The notes below the pieces were generated by a model, which searched no databases, was not told where the DNA came from, and saw only the letters and a list, made by a program, of their open reading frames with translations. The translations under genes and the position numbers were made by a program. Below, piece after piece: positions 6,650 through 7,963 of a stretch of DNA of 7,963 bases. Origin of the DNA: Candidatus Gastranaerophilales bacterium (lineage in GTDB: Bacteria > Cyanobacteriota > Vampirovibrionia > Gastranaerophilales > Gastranaerophilaceae); assembly GCA_944324205.1 (NCBI GenBank), contig CALUVK010000064.1, positions 1 to 7,963 on the forward strand. The letters are read 5' to 3'. Every line of letters begins with the position of its first letter. The stretch's first letter is position 1.

Positions 6650-6736
6650 AGCAAATATATAATAGTTTTAAATAGAAAAATTTTAATTGCTCTGTAGATT
6701 AATTGTAAAGAGTAATTTTAAAATGTATCATTTATT

Positions 6737-6756
6737 TTGGAATAATGGTATTCTAA
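6737..6756. repeat. Imperfect palindrome upstream of the Hcp-like operon
   Basis: TTGGAATA (6737-6744) and TATTCTAA (6749-6756) are inverted copies with one mismatch around ATGG. It lies about 90 bases before the Hcp-like start, between that gene and the rpsO terminator, in otherwise featureless AT-rich DNA. Size and symmetry would suit a dimeric regulator's operator. No promoter of good quality was found next to it. Confidence 0.3.
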
Positions 6757-6784
6757 TTTGTGATTAATAAAATAAATAAGCGTT

Positions 6785-6814
6785 AAAAAACCGGCTTTTA
6801 TAAAAGCCGGTTTT
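6785..6814 (-). terminator. Rho-independent terminator of rpsO
   Basis: The perfect palindrome CCGGCTTTTATAAAAGCCGG (6791-6810) is flanked by A-runs and T-runs that extend the pairing. Read on the minus strand it ends in six T residues (6790-6785). It starts about six bases past the rpsO stop codon and is the strongest terminator in the window. It separates rpsO from the Hcp-like operon. Confidence 0.92.
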
Positions 6815-6819
6815 GAAAA

Positions 6820-7083
6820 CTAACCTCTGATATTTAATTCTTTAATTAGGCTTCTGTAACCTTCAAGATTCTTTTCTTTCAAGAATGAAAGAAGTCTTTT
6901 TCTCTTACCAACCATCATCAAAAGTCCGCGTTTTGTTGCGAAATCTTTTTTATTTGATTTCATATGTTCAGTAAGTTCAGAAATCTTTTGGGTTAACATT
7001 GCAATTTGAACTTCGGCAGAACCTGTGTCTTTAGCATTAGCGCCGAATTTCTTAATAATTTCTTGTTTGTTTTTTAAATTCAT
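6820..7083 (-). CDS. rpsO: 30S ribosomal protein S15
   Basis: S15 binds the central domain of 16S rRNA early in 30S assembly and contacts 23S rRNA at an intersubunit bridge. At 87 residues it is near the family's usual 89. Family hallmarks are visible: DTGSAEVQIAMLT (19-31), LTEHMKSNKKD (37-47) and the basic stretch RGLLMMVGKRKRLLSFL (52-68). The common H of HKKD is N here (NKKD). The ATG at 7083 has AAGGA seven bases upstream. The gene is a single transcription unit with its own promoter (7240-7212), structured leader and terminator. pnp, its neighbour in many bacteria, is absent from both sides. In other bacteria S15 represses its own mRNA by binding the leader; the structured leader here makes the same plausible. 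Confidence 0.97.
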   Translation of the reverse strand: MNLKNKQEIIKKFGANAKDTGSAEVQIAMLTQKISELTEHMKSNKKDFATKRGLLMMVGKRKRLLSFLKEKNLEGYRSLIKELNIRG

Positions 7084-7090
7084 AATACTT

Positions 7091-7095
7091 TCCTT
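7091..7095 (-). promoter_or_regulatory. Ribosome binding site of rpsO
   Basis: AAGGA (complement of 7091-7095) lies seven bases before the ATG at 7083. A stronger-looking AAGGAG at 7110-7105 lies 21 bases upstream, too far to serve this start directly. It sits just after the last leader stem, so it may be a ribosome standby or decoy site. Confidence 0.7.
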
Positions 7096-7115
7096 TTCTA
7101 TTTGCTCCTTAGTAA

Positions 7116-7210
7116 GACTTTGGGATTTCAGTTAGAACTGCGGGTTTAATCCTACAAGTCCCCACCGGGCACGTACGAGTGTCATATTGGCGTAAGCACT
7201 CTACAGGGGT
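7116..7210 (-). ncRNA. Structured 5' leader of rpsO mRNA (candidate autoregulatory element)
   Basis: The transcript between promoter and rpsO can form nested stems. GUAGAGUG (7204-7197) pairs with CACUC-G-UAC (7181-7173), eight pairs with one bulged G. CCCC (7209-7206) can close this with the G-run at 7163-7160. A second long arm follows: GACUU (7160-7156) with AAGUC (7120-7116), then GGAUU (7152-7148) with AAUCC (7127-7123), tipped by CAGU-UCUA-ACUG (7140-7129). Internal loops are GUA/CA and AAACCCG/A. The region is GC-richer than its surroundings and ends just before the ribosome binding sites. S15 autoregulates through unrelated leader structures in different bacterial lineages, so an S15-binding element is the leading guess. 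I do not recognise it as a known riboswitch class. Confidence 0.6.
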
Positions 7211-7211
7211 A

Positions 7212-7240
7212 AATATACAATAAATGTGTTTTTAAATCAA
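7212..7240 (-). promoter_or_regulatory. Promoter of rpsO
   Basis: On the minus strand TTGATT (7240-7235) and TATATT (7217-7212) are separated by exactly 17 bases. The start point would fall near 7210-7204, giving a leader of roughly 120 nt that begins with the first stem of the structured element. This is the best-formed promoter in the window. Confidence 0.65.
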
Positions 7241-7397
7241 GGGTTCTGGTAAGATTTGCTTATAAAAAGTTAATAAATAAAGTATTTCTATGTACAACAT
7301 CATCAGGTTACAATGATATTTACAAATGTTAGAATTGAAACTTCTATTATACCTTTTTAACTCTTGACTTTTTTAATCGGGTCATTAAATCTAAAGT

Positions 7398-7963
7398 ATG
7401 ACGAAAGATTATTACAAAATACTTGACATTACGGAGTCCTCATCTACAGAAGAAATCAAGTGTGCATACAGACATCTTGCACGCAAATGGCATCCTGATG
7501 TTGCAGGAAATACGCCTGATATAATTGCACGTTTTAAAGAAATCAATGAAGCTTATGAGATCCTATCAGACAGCTTAAAAAAAGCTGACTATGACAGAGC
7601 AAGAAGATTTTATTCCTATGCTAAAAACAGCGCTTCTAAACAGGAGACAAAGACTAATTATAAAACGACGGAAAATCCAGATAAAACATCTAAAAACTTT
7701 AGCTTCAAATGGGAAGATTTATTTTCACACAAAAAAGAGCGTGACGTAAAACCGCCGAGAAAAGGTGATGATATTTATTCCGATGTGGAAATATCTGTTT
7801 TTGAAGCGGTAAGCGGTACAACAAAAGTTATCAACATGCTCCAGACAAACATCTGCCCCAAATGTGGCGGAAGAAGGTTTATTAATGGCACACAGTGCAG
7901 TCATTGCAAAGGTAAAGGCGAAACATCAACTTACAAGAGATTTAGTGTAAAAATTCCGGCCGG
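7398..7963 (+). CDS. DnaJ-family co-chaperone, partial (runs off the window end)
   Basis: The frame is open from the ATG at 7398 to the last base (188 codons plus two bases), so the C-terminus is missing. Residues 3-67 are a J domain (KDYYKILDI, then HPD at 32-34) that would stimulate the ATPase of DnaK. There is no Gly/Phe-rich linker. Instead a Lys/Ser/Asn-rich spacer (70-122) leads into the substrate-binding beta domain (DDIYSDVEISVFEAVSG, 124-140). The zinc region has only two CXXC motifs, C153-PK-C156 and C167-SH-C170-KGKG, where canonical DnaJ has four. Their 10-residue spacing matches repeats 3 and 4. No clear Shine-Dalgarno precedes the ATG. A TTGACT at 7364-7369 could be a -35, but its -10 (near 7385-7391) is poor. 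dnaK and grpE are not in view. It is divergent from rpsO. I leave the symbol blank because it may be a DnaJ paralog rather than the main dnaJ. Confidence 0.9.
   Translation, partial: MTKDYYKILDITESSSTEEIKCAYRHLARKWHPDVAGNTPDIIARFKEINEAYEILSDSLKKADYDRARRFYSYAKNSASKQETKTNYKTTENPDKTSKNFSFKWEDLFSHKKERDVKPPRKGDDIYSDVEISVFEAVSGTTKVINMLQTNICPKCGGRRFINGTQCSHCKGKGETSTYKRFSVKIPA

Noticed and set aside
6740..6753. Second terminator between rpsO and the Hcp-like gene
   Set aside because: The short GAATA/TATTC stem is AU-only apart from one pair and has no T-run on either strand. The strong terminator is at 6785-6814.
7132..7185. 17-codon upstream open frame in the rpsO leader (minus strand, ATG at 7185, TAA at 7134-7132)
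   Set aside because: It has no Shine-Dalgarno, lacks the codon clustering typical of attenuation peptides, and runs through the stem arms, which explain the sequence better. It remains possible if conserved.
7177..7201. CIRCE heat-shock operator (HrcA) near dnaJ
   Set aside because: GAGTG...CACTC is in the opposite arrangement to CIRCE (GCACTC-N9-GAGTGC) and has the wrong spacing. It is the first stem of the rpsO leader.

Overview
This window is AT-rich, low-GC bacterial chromosome with a dense, mostly housekeeping gene content. It holds a tRNA-Cys, dnaA, a TPR protein, ribosomal protein S15 and a DnaJ-type chaperone. It also holds a three-gene minus-strand operon: a Hcp-like protein, a CpaE/TadZ-type ATPase and a membrane protein. 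dnaA has no dnaN beside it, which is unlike the usual Firmicutes layout. That gene order, the base composition and the character of the proteins fit a gut member of the Melainabacteria (Gastranaerophilales-like). This placement is inference from general impression, not a database match. No phage, insertion-sequence, CRISPR or toxin gene is visible.

Layout. Bases 1-365 have no gene. The first ~240 bases carry a GC-richer, repeat-bearing stretch with inverted repeats and a long imperfect hairpin, followed by an AT-rich spacer. A tRNA-Cys(GCA) lies at 366-436 and dnaA at 498-1886. A cytoplasmic TPR protein (1982-3013, +) converges on the minus-strand operon. The two stop codons sit in opposite arms of one perfect 8-bp inverted repeat. 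Read in its own direction the operon is a degenerate hybrid-cluster protein (6649-5078), a receiver + ParA/MinD-type ATPase of the CpaE/TadZ family (5014-3854), and a six-helix membrane protein (3845-3024). The ribosome binding site of the membrane gene overlaps the stop codon of the ATPase gene. Upstream of the operon, also on the minus strand, is rpsO (7083-6820). It has a clear promoter, a roughly 120-nt structured 5' leader and a strong intrinsic terminator. A divergent dnaJ-family gene starts at 7398 and runs off the end.

How the genes relate. dnaA (replication initiation), tRNA-Cys and rpsO (translation) and dnaJ (protein folding) are core functions that happen to be neighbours. The operon is the least understood part. 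Its first protein has the fold of Hcp, but by alignment from memory most ligands of the hybrid Fe-S-O cluster are gone, so reductase chemistry is doubtful. It is followed by a polar-localisation/pilus-assembly type ATPase with an N-terminal receiver domain and a membrane protein of unknown function. The points most worth following are this operon, the rpsO leader RNA, and the DnaJ whose zinc-binding region is cut to a single CXXC pair.
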